Shown here in pieces: positions 1 through 6,641 of a DNA stretch of 9,221 nucleotides. Source of the stretch: JBBQZL01 sp038207745 (GTDB lineage Bacteria; Actinomycetota; Thermoleophilia; Solirubrobacterales; 70-9); contig JBBQZL010000108.1 of assembly GCA_038207745.1 (NCBI GenBank), positions 1 through 9,221 on the forward strand, given 5' to 3'. The notes beneath the pieces are model-generated. The model did not search any database and was not told where the DNA came from. It was given only the letters and a program-made list of their open reading frames with translations. The translations under genes and the position numbers were made by a program. Every line of letters starts with the position of its first letter. Positions within the stretch are counted from its first letter, which is position 1.

Positions 1-1909
1 TCGGCCGGACCTTCTTCATCGCTTCGCGCATGCCCTCGGACTCGAGCTGGAACACGCCAACCGAGTCACCCCGGGCGAGCATCTCGAAAGTCTTGGCGTC
101 ATCCATCGGGATCTCGCCCATCTCGATCAGGGTCCCGTGCGAGCGATGGATGATCGCGACCGCGTCTTCGATCACATCGAGGTTTCGGAGGCCCAGGAAG
201 TCCAACTTCAGGAGGCCCATCTCCTCGATCGGCCCCATTGAGTACTGGGTGACGATCTTGTAGGCCCGCTCGCCCTTGGCGACGGCTTGGCCGGTCTGGG
301 GATTGCGATCCTCCGCGAGCTGCAGCGGCACGATCTCGTGGAGTGGCTGGCCGGCGATCACGACCGCCGCGGCATGGATCGAGTTGTTGCGGATCTTGCC
401 CTCGAGGCCCTGTGCGACGTCGAGGATCTTCTTCGCATCGGCATCCGAGTCGTAGGTGCGCTTCAGCTCCTGCCCGGCCTTCAGGCACTCCTTGAAGCTG
501 GGGCTGCGTCCCATGACCGGCTCCGGGATCTGCTTCGCCAGCCGATCCCCGGTCCCGTAGTCGTAGCCGAGGACCCTGGCTGCATCCCGGGTCGCGGCCC
601 GCGGTGCCATCTTGCCGAAGGTGATGATCTGGGCGACCGATTCGCGACCATACTTGTCGGTTACGTAGCGGATCACCTTGTCGCGGCCGCGGACCGAGAA
701 ATCGATATCGATATCCGGCATCGACTTGCGGCCGGGGTTGAGGAAGCGCTCGAAGAGCAGGTCGTGCTCCAGGGGATCGAGGTCGGTGATGTTGAGGCTG
801 TAGGCGACGATCGAGCCCGCAGCCGAGCCGCGCCCCGGTCCGACGGCTACGTCATTTGACTTGGCGAAGTTGACGAAGTCCCAGACGATCAGGAAGTAGG
901 AGGAGAAGCCCATGTCCTCGATCACGCCGATCTCGAACTCGAAGCGTTCCATCGCCTCGGCCGGGACCGGGTCGCCATAGCGGGCTCGCAGTCCGTCCAT
1001 CGCAACCCTGCGCAGCATCTCGACGGGATCCGAGCCGTCCTCGGTCGGGAACTTGGGGAGCAGGAGCTGACCGAGCTCGATCTCGGTGTTGCAACGCTCG
1101 GCGATCTCGAGCGTCATCGGGATCGCCTCGGGCCACTCTGCAAACGCGGCTTCCATCTCCTCGGCGCTCTTCAGATAGAACTCGTTGGTGTCGAATTTCA
1201 TCTTCGGAGCCTCGAGCGTGGACTTGGTCTGTACGCAGAGCAGCGCCGCGTGATTGCCGAAGTCCTCGCGACGCAGATAGTGGACATCCGCGGTCCCCAC
1301 GAGCGGCCGGTTCACCTCCCGGGCCAGCCTGACAATGCCCTCGTTGGCCTTGTCCTGGATCGCGATCCCGTTCTTCTGCACCTCCATGTAGACCTGCTCT
1401 GGCCCGAATGCCTGGATCAGGTCATCGAGGTGGGCGCGCGCATCCGCGGGCCGGTCGTCCACAAGGCGACGGCAGAGCCTTGACGCCAGGCATCCGGTGA
1501 GGACGATGATGCCCTCCGAATGCTTCTCGAGCAGCTCCATGTCGACATTCGCCTTGCCGCGGGCGAATCCGTCGAGAAACCCCATCGAGGAGATCTTGAC
1601 CAGGTTGCTGAACCCGACGTTGCTGGAAGCGAGAAGCGTCAGGTGGTTGCGCCCGGTCTTGACGCTCTGCCTGGCGTTCTTCATATCATCGACGAAGTAG
1701 GCCTCGATGCCCAGGATCGGCTTCACACCATTCTTCCTGGCCGCCTTATAGTGGTCGACGGCGCCGTTCATCACACCGTGGTCGGTGAGCGCCAGGGCCG
1801 GCATCTCAAGCTCCGCCGCCCTTTCCGCCATCGCGTCAATTTTGCAATGGCCGTCCAGCAACGAATACTCGCTGTGGACGTGCAGATGGGCTACCGCGGA
1901 GCTGCTCAC
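1..1909 (-). CDS. dnaE: DNA polymerase III alpha subunit, N-terminal ~636 residues (3' end beyond window)
   Basis: Catalytic subunit of the replicative polymerase, extending DNA at the fork. The N-terminal PHP domain is clear: an HLHVHSEYSLLDG segment at residues 8-20, TDHG at 42-45 (H44), GIEAYF around E69 and ADVHY at D208/H210. The polymerase active site follows as MPDIDIDF, with Asp401 and Asp403, and KLDFLGL with Asp570; these match the catalytic triad of C-family polymerases. The HxH pattern and acidic residues of the PHP site look intact, unlike the degenerate E. coli PHP, so intrinsic exonuclease activity is possible. I chose GTG at 1909: an in-frame TGA lies at 1949-1951, no ATG or other start lies between, and only seven residues precede the first PHP histidine. 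No strong Shine-Dalgarno is visible. The remaining fingers, clamp-binding and OB regions (roughly 500-550 residues in the family) lie beyond the left edge. The frame is uninterrupted and shows no intein. Confidence 0.97.
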   Translation of the reverse strand, partial: MSSSAVAHLHVHSEYSLLDGHCKIDAMAERAAELEMPALALTDHGVMNGAVDHYKAARKNGVKPILGIEAYFVDDMKNARQSVKTGRNHLTLLASSNVGFSNLVKISSMGFLDGFARGKANVDMELLEKHSEGIIVLTGCLASRLCRRLVDDRPADARAHLDDLIQAFGPEQVYMEVQKNGIAIQDKANEGIVRLAREVNRPLVGTADVHYLRREDFGNHAALLCVQTKSTLEAPKMKFDTNEFYLKSAEEMEAAFAEWPEAIPMTLEIAERCNTEIELGQLLLPKFPTEDGSDPVEMLRRVAMDGLRARYGDPVPAEAMERFEFEIGVIEDMGFSSYFLIVWDFVNFAKSNDVAVGPGRGSAAGSIVAYSLNITDLDPLEHDLLFERFLNPGRKSMPDIDIDFSVRGRDKVIRYVTDKYGRESVAQIITFGKMAPRAATRDAARVLGYDYGTGDRLAKQIPEPVMGRSPSFKECLKAGQELKRTYDSDADAKKILDVAQGLEGKIRNNSIHAAAVVIAGQPLHEIVPLQLAEDRNPQTGQAVAKGERAYKIVTQYSMGPIEEMGLLKLDFLGLRNLDVIEDAVAIIHRSHGTLIEMGEIPMDDAKTFEMLARGDSVGVFQLESEGMREAMKKVRP

Positions 1910-1960
1910 GCGGTGTGGGGAGAGGCGGTCTTCACTCCACCGATGATCTCAGGCGGGGCA

Positions 1961-2003
1961 GATGCCACCGGGGCATCCAAGACCCGAACCCGCAAGCTGC
2001 GGG
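1961..2003 (-). terminator. Two small hairpins between the delta-60 gene and dnaE, possible terminator
   Basis: In the 133-base gap upstream of dnaE are two perfect 6-bp stems: CCCGCA/TGCGGG with a 3-nt loop (1989-2003) and GATGCC/GGCATC with a 5-nt loop (1961-1977). Neither is followed by a clear U-tract in the minus direction. They could end the upstream minus-strand transcript in the U-poor manner common in high-GC actinobacteria, or act in the dnaE leader. The assignment is weak. Confidence 0.25.
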
Positions 2004-2042
2004 AAAAGCAGCCGAGGGACCCGGCTCCCCGATTTGGCTGGC

Positions 2043-3387
2043 TCAGCCGGCGTCTCCGGCAACCGGCGTGGCCCGGATGCTGGTCCCGACCCGGGGAGCA
2101 GCTACGAGCTTCGACCGGCCAAGTGCCCTGGCCGCCCTGGAGCCGAGCTTGGCGAAGATCACGAGTGGATGTCCACCGCGCGACCGGACACGCGATACGT
2201 CGACGATGGCGGTGCCGATTCCGAGCTGATGAGCAGCCGGGCGGGACACCTTGAGCTTGACCCGGACTTCGCAGGCCTGACTGCAGCGAACCTTGAGGCG
2301 CACCGCGCGTCGGATCAGATCAGCCGTGTTTGAAGGTGTACTGGTCTCGAGCACGGTCACCTTGAGCCTGCTGTCGTCGACTCCAACCGGAGCCTCGACA
2401 GCGCCAACCGGGCAGTGCGGTCGACCGCAAAGACCCTGTCGGGGAAACCCGCTGCGTGTGTGCCGTCCGGAGTCAGCTTCATTGCCAGCGAGGAAGAGGC
2501 CTGTCCCCGGTAGCTTCCTGATCTGCCGGCGAGGAGCATCGAGCCGCCGGCTGTGACCTGGAAGCCGGTGAGCGCATCGATCCGCTTGGCAGATCCCTGC
2601 GGAGCCTGGTCCAGGAACACTCCACTTGACCCGAACGACCGGTCGAGCGCACCGTGCGCAGTGAACCGTGCTACCGCGAACTGTGAGGAATAGGTGGGTA
2701 CCGAGGCGGTCCCGGCCGCGAGTATCGTGCCATCGGTGCCAAAGGTTGGATCAATCTCGCCGTTTGCGGTGTAGCGGGCGAGCGCGAAGTCAACGACCTC
2801 ATATCCGGCAGCAACAGATCCCCCGACGACGATGCCTCCATTGGCCTGCAGCAGCACGGCGGCGCCATTTGCCTCCCCATAGGGATGATCACCAAAGGAC
2901 GTGACCACCCGACCCCCCTGACCAAAGCCGGGGTCGAGTGATCCGTCCTCGGTGTACTTCGCCAGGACGATCACTCCCTGATCCCGGGTGCTGCTCCCTA
3001 TCGCAACGATCTCCCCGTTGCCGGTCACCGCAACCGCCGAGACCTGCTCGTCGGCTCCGAAGTCCATCACCACCCTCCCTTGCTCCCCAAAGGTGGCGTC
3101 GAGACTTCCGTCGGCGTTGAAGCGGGCGAGGGCGAGGTCCAGGTCGCCGCCCCCACGTTCGTGGAGCCAGCCACGACGGTCTTGCCGTCGGCCTGAATCG
3201 CAGTTGATGAAGCCCTGTCGATTGATGGACGCGTACCCGCTGAATCCTTCACCTCGCCGAAGTTGAGCGTCGTCGCCCCCGAGCCGGCGAAGCTCGGATC
3301 GGGGAGACCTGCCGTGGCGCTCGCGAAAGCCGCGAACGCAAGAGAGGCGAGGGCGACGGACAGGGGAGCGAGGCGGGAGAAGGTCAT
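2043..3387 (-). pseudogene. Secreted delta-60 repeat protein, frame broken twice
   Basis: The product would be an exported beta-propeller-like protein of unknown function. The start at 3387 gives a signal peptide (MTFSRLAPLSV... ending near ASATA), then about six repeats of the delta-60 type, for example ADGSLDATFGEQGRVVMDFG, EDGSLDPGFGQGGRVVTSFG and ANGEIDPTFGTDGTI, each followed by an IVVAGS-like strand. A C-terminal module at 2043 to about 2380 (AVRLKVRCSQACEVRVKLKV...) is a basic, two-Cys beta module I associate with secreted Thermoleophilia proteins. The coding sequence is continuous only if the frame changes twice. The first change is near the C5 run at 3150-3154 (GSTNVGA continues as GGGDLDLALARF). 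The second lies between about 2360 and 2444, probably at GGG 2410-2412 or GGGG 2441-2444. Both fit one missing base in a homopolymer, so either sequencing error or a real pseudogene. The restored length would be about 445 residues. Confidence 0.8.
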
Positions 3388-3411
3388 TGCGGCGAGTCAA
3401 TATCGAGTCCG

Positions 3412-3432
3412 GCGATGCACCGTTTCCATCGC
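3412..3432. promoter_or_regulatory. Inverted repeat between delta-60 gene and sixA
   Basis: GCGATG (3412-3417) and CATCGC (3427-3432) are perfect 6-bp arms separated by 9 bases, inside the 88-bp divergent intergenic region. The arm spacing is about 1.5 helical turns. It could be a protein-binding site or chance in GC-rich DNA. I see no convincing -35/-10 pair beside it. Confidence 0.2.
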
Positions 3433-3475
3433 GTGTATCCGGCGGGTCTGCCTTTACCGTAGGTAGTCTTGGCCG

Positions 3476-3913
3476 ATGATCTATCTGCTCAGGCACGGCG
3501 ATGCGGAAGTCGGCCACGGTGATGATGCGGCCCGCCGGCTGTCGAAGAAGGGCGAACGTCAATCACTCAACGCAGGGCGCGCGATTGCGGCGATGGAAAT
3601 CACAATCGATGCATGCATCGCCAGCACCAGGGTGCGCGCCATTGACACCGCCTACCTCGCCTGCAATGCGCTGAATCTGGTCCCGCAACCCACCGACGCC
3701 CTGCGAGGCGGGCCCTTCGATGCAAGCGAGCTGACGGCCGGCAGAGGCGATGTCCTCCTGGTCGGACACGAGCCGGACTTCTCAAACGAGATAGCCTGGA
3801 TGACCGGGGCCCGCGTGAAACTCAAGAAGGGCGGTCTGGCGATTCTCGCGCAGAACACCCTGCATGCTCTACTTCGACCCGCCGACCTGGAGCTGATCGC
3901 GGACCGCGGGTAG
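3476..3913 (+). CDS. sixA: SixA-type phosphohistidine phosphatase (histidine phosphatase superfamily)
   Basis: A 145-residue branch-1 histidine phosphatase of the small SixA type, predicted to be cytosolic and to remove phosphate from phosphohistidine or other small phosphoester substrates. The N-terminal LLRHGDAE segment supplies the RHG signature, with nucleophile H7. R52 in STRVRAIDTA matches the conserved phosphate-binding arginine, and H98 in LVGHEPDFS is the second catalytic histidine. LSKKGERQS at 22-30 matches the usual L(S/T)xxGxxQ helix. The length matches the family (about 150-165 residues). The ATG at 3476 sits directly before the first beta strand, so the start is secure; the nearest SD-like stretch (GTAGGTAG) is weak. 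It is divergent from the delta-60 gene and convergent with the Rpf-like gene (16 bases apart), so it is probably monocistronic. No histidine kinase or phosphotransfer protein is nearby, so the substrate cannot be inferred. Confidence 0.9.
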   Translation: MIYLLRHGDAEVGHGDDAARRLSKKGERQSLNAGRAIAAMEITIDACIASTRVRAIDTAYLACNALNLVPQPTDALRGGPFDASELTAGRGDVLLVGHEPDFSNEIAWMTGARVKLKKGGLAILAQNTLHALLRPADLELIADRG

Positions 3914-3929
3914 CCTGCGAGGGGCGCCT

Positions 3930-4964
3930 CTAGCCGGCGCAGACCCAGGCGCCGCCGCCCGAGTCGGCCCAGATCTCTGCCGCGATCCTGTCCTGCTCCG
4001 CCTTTGATCCGTCCTGCGGTGCACCCGTGCCACCGTATGAGGCCCAGGTGGAAGGAAGGATCTGGTAGGCACCACCGGCTCCGCTCGATGCGTTGACCGC
4101 GCTGTAATTGCCACCCGACTCGCAGATCACGATGTAGGTGGGAATCGAGTACGGACCACCGAGCATTTCGCTGACCTGGGTGACTGCCTCGGCAGGAGTC
4201 GCGGCGGCCTTCGCCTTCTGGAGTTGATCGGACCACCTGCCCATGTCAGATCGAAGCGTGCTGAGCGCGTCCTGCTTCGACGCAGCCACGCTCTCGAGTG
4301 CCGAGGCCTGCTGCTCTGCAGTCAGCCGGACTCCGGCGATTGCCGTCCGCGCCGACGCGAGCCTCGCTGCGTGAGCGTCAGCCTGTTCCTTGAGGCTCGT
4401 CACCGTTGCAAGTTCCCTGCTGACGCTGTTTCGAACTTCTCCGACCCGCTTGGCAAGCGCCGAATCCGACGACTCGATGATCTGCATGTAGTCGGTCCGG
4501 GCGACCAGATCGTCAAAACCATCTGAAGAGAGGGCGACATCGATGGGATTCGGATCTCCCGTCATGTAGATCGCAACAAGGCGGTCGGCCAATTGATGTC
4601 GGGCCCGTTCCAGCCGCCGCTTCTCAGCGGCGAGGTGATCCTCGGACAGCTTGACCTGACCGCCGAGCCGCCGAGATCGCTGTTCCCCGGTGGCGAGCAG
4701 CGAGCTCAACGACGACTCGCGGGCCGCTGCCGAGTCAGCCTCGGCCTGGGCGTTGCCCAGCGCCGCCTGTTTCGCAGCCAGGTCCTGGCTTATCGCCGTG
4801 GCATCGCTCTTTGCCCGGTCGAGCTTTTCCTGCAGTCCATCGACCCGGCTCGCGGCTAGGGCGCCTGGTGCAACCGCGGCAAGGAGGATCAGCAAGACAA
4901 CGAGTCCCGCCACGCGGGGCATCGCAGATCGCCGCTTTCGCTTGTCAGGTCGAGTCAGATCCAT
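3930..4964 (-). CDS. Secreted coiled-coil protein with C-terminal Rpf/transglycosylase-like domain
   Basis: Predicted exported peptidoglycan-acting enzyme of 344 residues. A basic n-region (DKRKRR) and hydrophobic core (about 18-36) end in an AxA-like site (GALA, cleavage near 37). Residues ~40-255 form a long Ala/Glu/Lys-rich coiled coil like those of secreted wall hydrolases such as RipA-type proteins. The C-terminal ~70 residues resemble the transglycosylase-like/Rpf domain: a CESGGNYSAVN segment with presumed catalytic Glu282, then GGAYQILPSTWASYGG and IAAEIWADSG. Cys281 and Cys342 could form the disulfide typical of Rpf folds. The role is probably glycan-strand cleavage in growth, division or resuscitation. 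I chose ATG at 4964 because it gives a normal signal peptide. GTG at 5012 (360 residues) and ATG at 4922 are alternatives; none has a strong SD. It converges on sixA and has an operator-like palindrome upstream. Confidence 0.85.
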   Translation of the reverse strand: MDLTRPDKRKRRSAMPRVAGLVVLLILLAAVAPGALAASRVDGLQEKLDRAKSDATAISQDLAAKQAALGNAQAEADSAAARESSLSSLLATGEQRSRRLGGQVKLSEDHLAAEKRRLERARHQLADRLVAIYMTGDPNPIDVALSSDGFDDLVARTDYMQIIESSDSALAKRVGEVRNSVSRELATVTSLKEQADAHAARLASARTAIAGVRLTAEQQASALESVAASKQDALSTLRSDMGRWSDQLQKAKAAATPAEAVTQVSEMLGGPYSIPTYIVICESGGNYSAVNASSGAGGAYQILPSTWASYGGTGAPQDGSKAEQDRIAAEIWADSGGGAWVCAG

Positions 4965-5012
4965 GCCGAAACAGAGAAGCCGCGCATAGGACGGCGCGGC
5001 CAGGTGGGTCAC

Positions 5013-5048
5013 GTTAGCGAATGTGAGCGAACGCTAACAGGTTGACAA
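5013..5048 (-). promoter_or_regulatory. Putative promoter with overlapping palindromic operator upstream of the Rpf-like gene
   Basis: On the minus strand, TTGTCA (5043-5048) and CACATT (5020-5025) are separated by 17 bases and could be -35/-10 elements. Between and over them lie three related half-sites: GTTAGCG (5013-5019), GTGAGCG (5023-5029) and CGCTAAC (5032-5038). The last two form a 16-bp dyad of the form GTKAGCG-AA-CGCTAAC with one mismatch, the shape of a TetR-type operator. A repressor here would block the promoter. The -10 would put transcription start near 5012-5013, giving a ~49-base leader to ATG 4964 or a leaderless GTG at 5012. Confidence 0.5.
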
Positions 5049-5092
5049 TAACCCGCAAAGAGTCTTGCGAGGGCGAACTCGCCCCCGCATTG

Positions 5093-5142
5093 AAAAACGC
5101 GCACCGTCCTGCCCTGAATCCGGTATGCGGACCAGGCAGGAC
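5093..5142 (-). terminator. Terminator-like hairpin downstream of argG and its microprotein gene
   Basis: In the minus direction GTCCTGCC (rc of 5135-5142) pairs with GGCAGGAC (rc of 5106-5113). The loop contains a nested stem (TCCG/CGGA around CATAC), giving a long, slightly bulged hairpin. Eight bases later comes a run of five T (5093-5097 on the plus strand as A5). It lies between the microprotein stop at 5193 and the Rpf-like promoter, where the argG transcript would be expected to end. Confidence 0.5.
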
Positions 5143-5192
5143 AGCTACGCCTCCCGGGGCCTGTTGTCCCGCCCACCCTGGGACCGGCCGGG

Positions 5193-5348
5193 TCAGCCCT
5201 CCTGGACCTGGCGTGAGGCAAGCAGTATTCCGACGCCCACGGCCAGCGTTCCGATTCCCACGACGATCAGGACCCGGAAGACGAAGCGACGCCGGGCAAC
5301 ACGCATTCCCCCATTTACAACGAGCTTGCCAATCCACTTGTAGATCAT
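5193..5348 (-). CDS. 51-residue membrane microprotein, coupled to argG
   Basis: A short gene immediately downstream of argG. ATG at 5348 is preceded by a perfect AGGAGG (5354-5359) with a 5-base spacer, the best ribosome site on this side of the window. That AGGAGG overlaps the argG stop codon (5358-5360), leaving 9 bases between the genes, so translational coupling is likely. The product starts MIYKWIGKLVVNGGMRVARR, has a basic stretch (RVARRRFVFR, 16-25), then one hydrophobic segment VLIVVGIGTLAVGVGILLA (26-44) and a short polar tail ending QVQEG. Positive-inside logic puts the N-terminus in the cytoplasm. I do not recognise a family. It could be a small membrane regulator or simply a conserved hypothetical cotranscribed with argG. 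A terminator-like hairpin follows about 50 bases downstream, so the unit would be argG plus this gene. Confidence 0.75.
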   Translation of the reverse strand: MIYKWIGKLVVNGGMRVARRRFVFRVLIVVGIGTLAVGVGILLASRQVQEG

Positions 5349-5353
5349 CGAAT

Positions 5354-5359
5354 CCTCCT
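5354..5359 (-). promoter_or_regulatory. Shine-Dalgarno of the argG-coupled microprotein gene
   Basis: AGGAGG on the minus strand overlaps the argG TAG stop and lies 5 bases before ATG 5348. A perfect anti-SD match at correct spacing is the main argument that the 51-codon frame is a real gene. Confidence 0.8.
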
Positions 5360-6641
5360 ACCCACGATTGCGGATCCTATGCGCCATCCGGCTTTGAAGT
5401 GAGAAGAGCTCGATGAAGCCGGGGCTGGCCGACTGTGAGAACTCGCCGCCGGAGTGGCCGAAGCCGGCCAGCGACTTGTCGTAGATCGCATACGGCGAGA
5501 TCCTCTCGGTCGGAGTGGCCTTGCCCTTGAACAGCTTCATCGTGATCTCGCCGGTCACATATCGGTTGGCGGAGTCCATGAATCCATCGAGATCCTCGCG
5601 AAGCGGCTCCTCCCAGAGTCCCGCGTAGCAGAGGTAGGCCCAGTGGCGATCCAGCGAGTGCTTGAAGTTGTTCTGGTGGATCGTCGAAACCAGCTTCTCG
5701 AGCTCCTGATGGGCGCTCAGGATGATCTCGGCGGCCGGAACCTCATAGAGATCACGCACCTTGAGGCCGACAATGCGGTCCTCGATGTGATCGACGATCC
5801 CGATCCCGTGGCGACAGCCGATCTCCGATGCCCTGTCGATCAATTCGGCAAGTGGCAGCGCCTCCCCGTTGATCGTGACCGGGCGCCCGGCCTCGAAGCC
5901 GATCGTCACGTTCTCCGCCTCGTCGGGTGCCAGCTCAGGACGCGTGACCAACTGAAAGACGTCATCCGGCGGTGCGGAGCCAAGGTCCTCGATATCGCGG
6001 CCCTCTGATGATCGTCCCCAGAGGTTGTCGTCGATCGAGTAGGGAGCCGCGGACGTGCCGCCCTTGATCGCGATCCCGTGCTCGCGGGCGTAGGCAATCT
6101 CCTCCTCACGACCCATGCTCCAATCGCGGACCGGCGCGATCATCTTGAGGTCCGGGTTCAAGGTCGCCGCGGTCCCCTCGAGGCGGACCTGGTCATTGCC
6201 CTTGCCGGTGCATCCATGGGCCATCGTGTCGCAACCCTTCTCCTTTGCGACCTCGACGCCCAGCTTCGCGATCAGAGGCCTGCCAAGCGCGGTGAACAGC
6301 GGATAGCCACCGCCGTAGAGCGCGTTTGCCTTGATCGCCGGCAATACGTAGTCCTCGGCGAACTCGTCGCGGGCATCGATCACAACCGAGTCGATTGCAC
6401 CGAGGTCGCGGGCCTTGGCGATCACCGCGTCGTAGTCCTCACCCGGCTGGCCGAGATTGACAGTCAGTGTGATGACCTCGGCGTCGTAGGTCTTCTGGAT
6501 CCAGTGCAGCATCACGCTCGTGTCGAGGCCGCCCGAGTAGAGCAGCAGGACCCGCTTGATCTGCTCGGGATCAGCCTCGTATGTGGCAGTGCGCGTGTGT
6601 CGTGGGATCGGGTTCGCCATCGGCGCGGATGATTCTGTCAT
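5358..6641 (-). CDS. argG: Argininosuccinate synthase
   Basis: Catalyses ATP-dependent condensation of citrulline and aspartate to argininosuccinate, the penultimate step of arginine biosynthesis, in the cytosol. Numbered from ATG 6641 (427 residues), the PP-motif SGGLDTS at 36-42 binds ATP. GGGYPLFTALGRPLIAK around 110-126 and HGCTGKGNDQVR at 142-153 are signatures of the family, and APYSIDDNLWGRS and KLFKGKATP are also typical. ATG 6641 and ATG 6620 (420 residues) are both possible; either leaves about 20-30 residues before the first beta strand, and neither has a strong SD. In-frame codons continue up to 6740 but would run into the sortase coding sequence. No other arg genes are in the window, so argG stands apart from an arginine cluster here. 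The microprotein gene follows with coupled translation. The sortase gene diverges from it. Confidence 0.97.
   Translation of the reverse strand: MTESSAPMANPIPRHTRTATYEADPEQIKRVLLLYSGGLDTSVMLHWIQKTYDAEVITLTVNLGQPGEDYDAVIAKARDLGAIDSVVIDARDEFAEDYVLPAIKANALYGGGYPLFTALGRPLIAKLGVEVAKEKGCDTMAHGCTGKGNDQVRLEGTAATLNPDLKMIAPVRDWSMGREEEIAYAREHGIAIKGGTSAAPYSIDDNLWGRSSEGRDIEDLGSAPPDDVFQLVTRPELAPDEAENVTIGFEAGRPVTINGEALPLAELIDRASEIGCRHGIGIVDHIEDRIVGLKVRDLYEVPAAEIILSAHQELEKLVSTIHQNNFKHSLDRHWAYLCYAGLWEEPLREDLDGFMDSANRYVTGEITMKLFKGKATPTERISPYAIYDKSLAGFGHSGGEFSQSASPGFIELFSLQSRMAHRIRNRG

Noticed and set aside
287..859. Long plus-strand open frames across the dnaE region (also 1520-2254)
   Set aside because: They are antisense shadows of the continuous dnaE frame with no domain features.
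2357..2360. A separate small gene starting with GTG at 2360 and overlapping the TGA of the previous frame
   Set aside because: The sequence from 2360 is the C-terminal module expected on a secreted delta-60 protein, and the same frame remains coding-like upstream of 2360, so a frameshift is the simpler reading.
5042..5070. Plus-strand TTGACA at 5042 as a promoter
   Set aside because: No acceptable -10 at 16-18 bases and no plus-strand gene downstream; the same bases read on the minus strand fit the Rpf-like gene.
4965..5192. A c-di-AMP (ydaO-type) riboswitch, known upstream of some actinobacterial rpf genes
   Set aside because: The leader from the inferred promoter to the start is only about 50 bases, and I see none of the conserved ydaO core sequences.
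5014..5337. Minus-strand 107-codon frame and plus-strand frames across 5042-5416
   Set aside because: They show no family resemblance and overlap the microprotein gene, terminator hairpin and promoter, which have direct signals.
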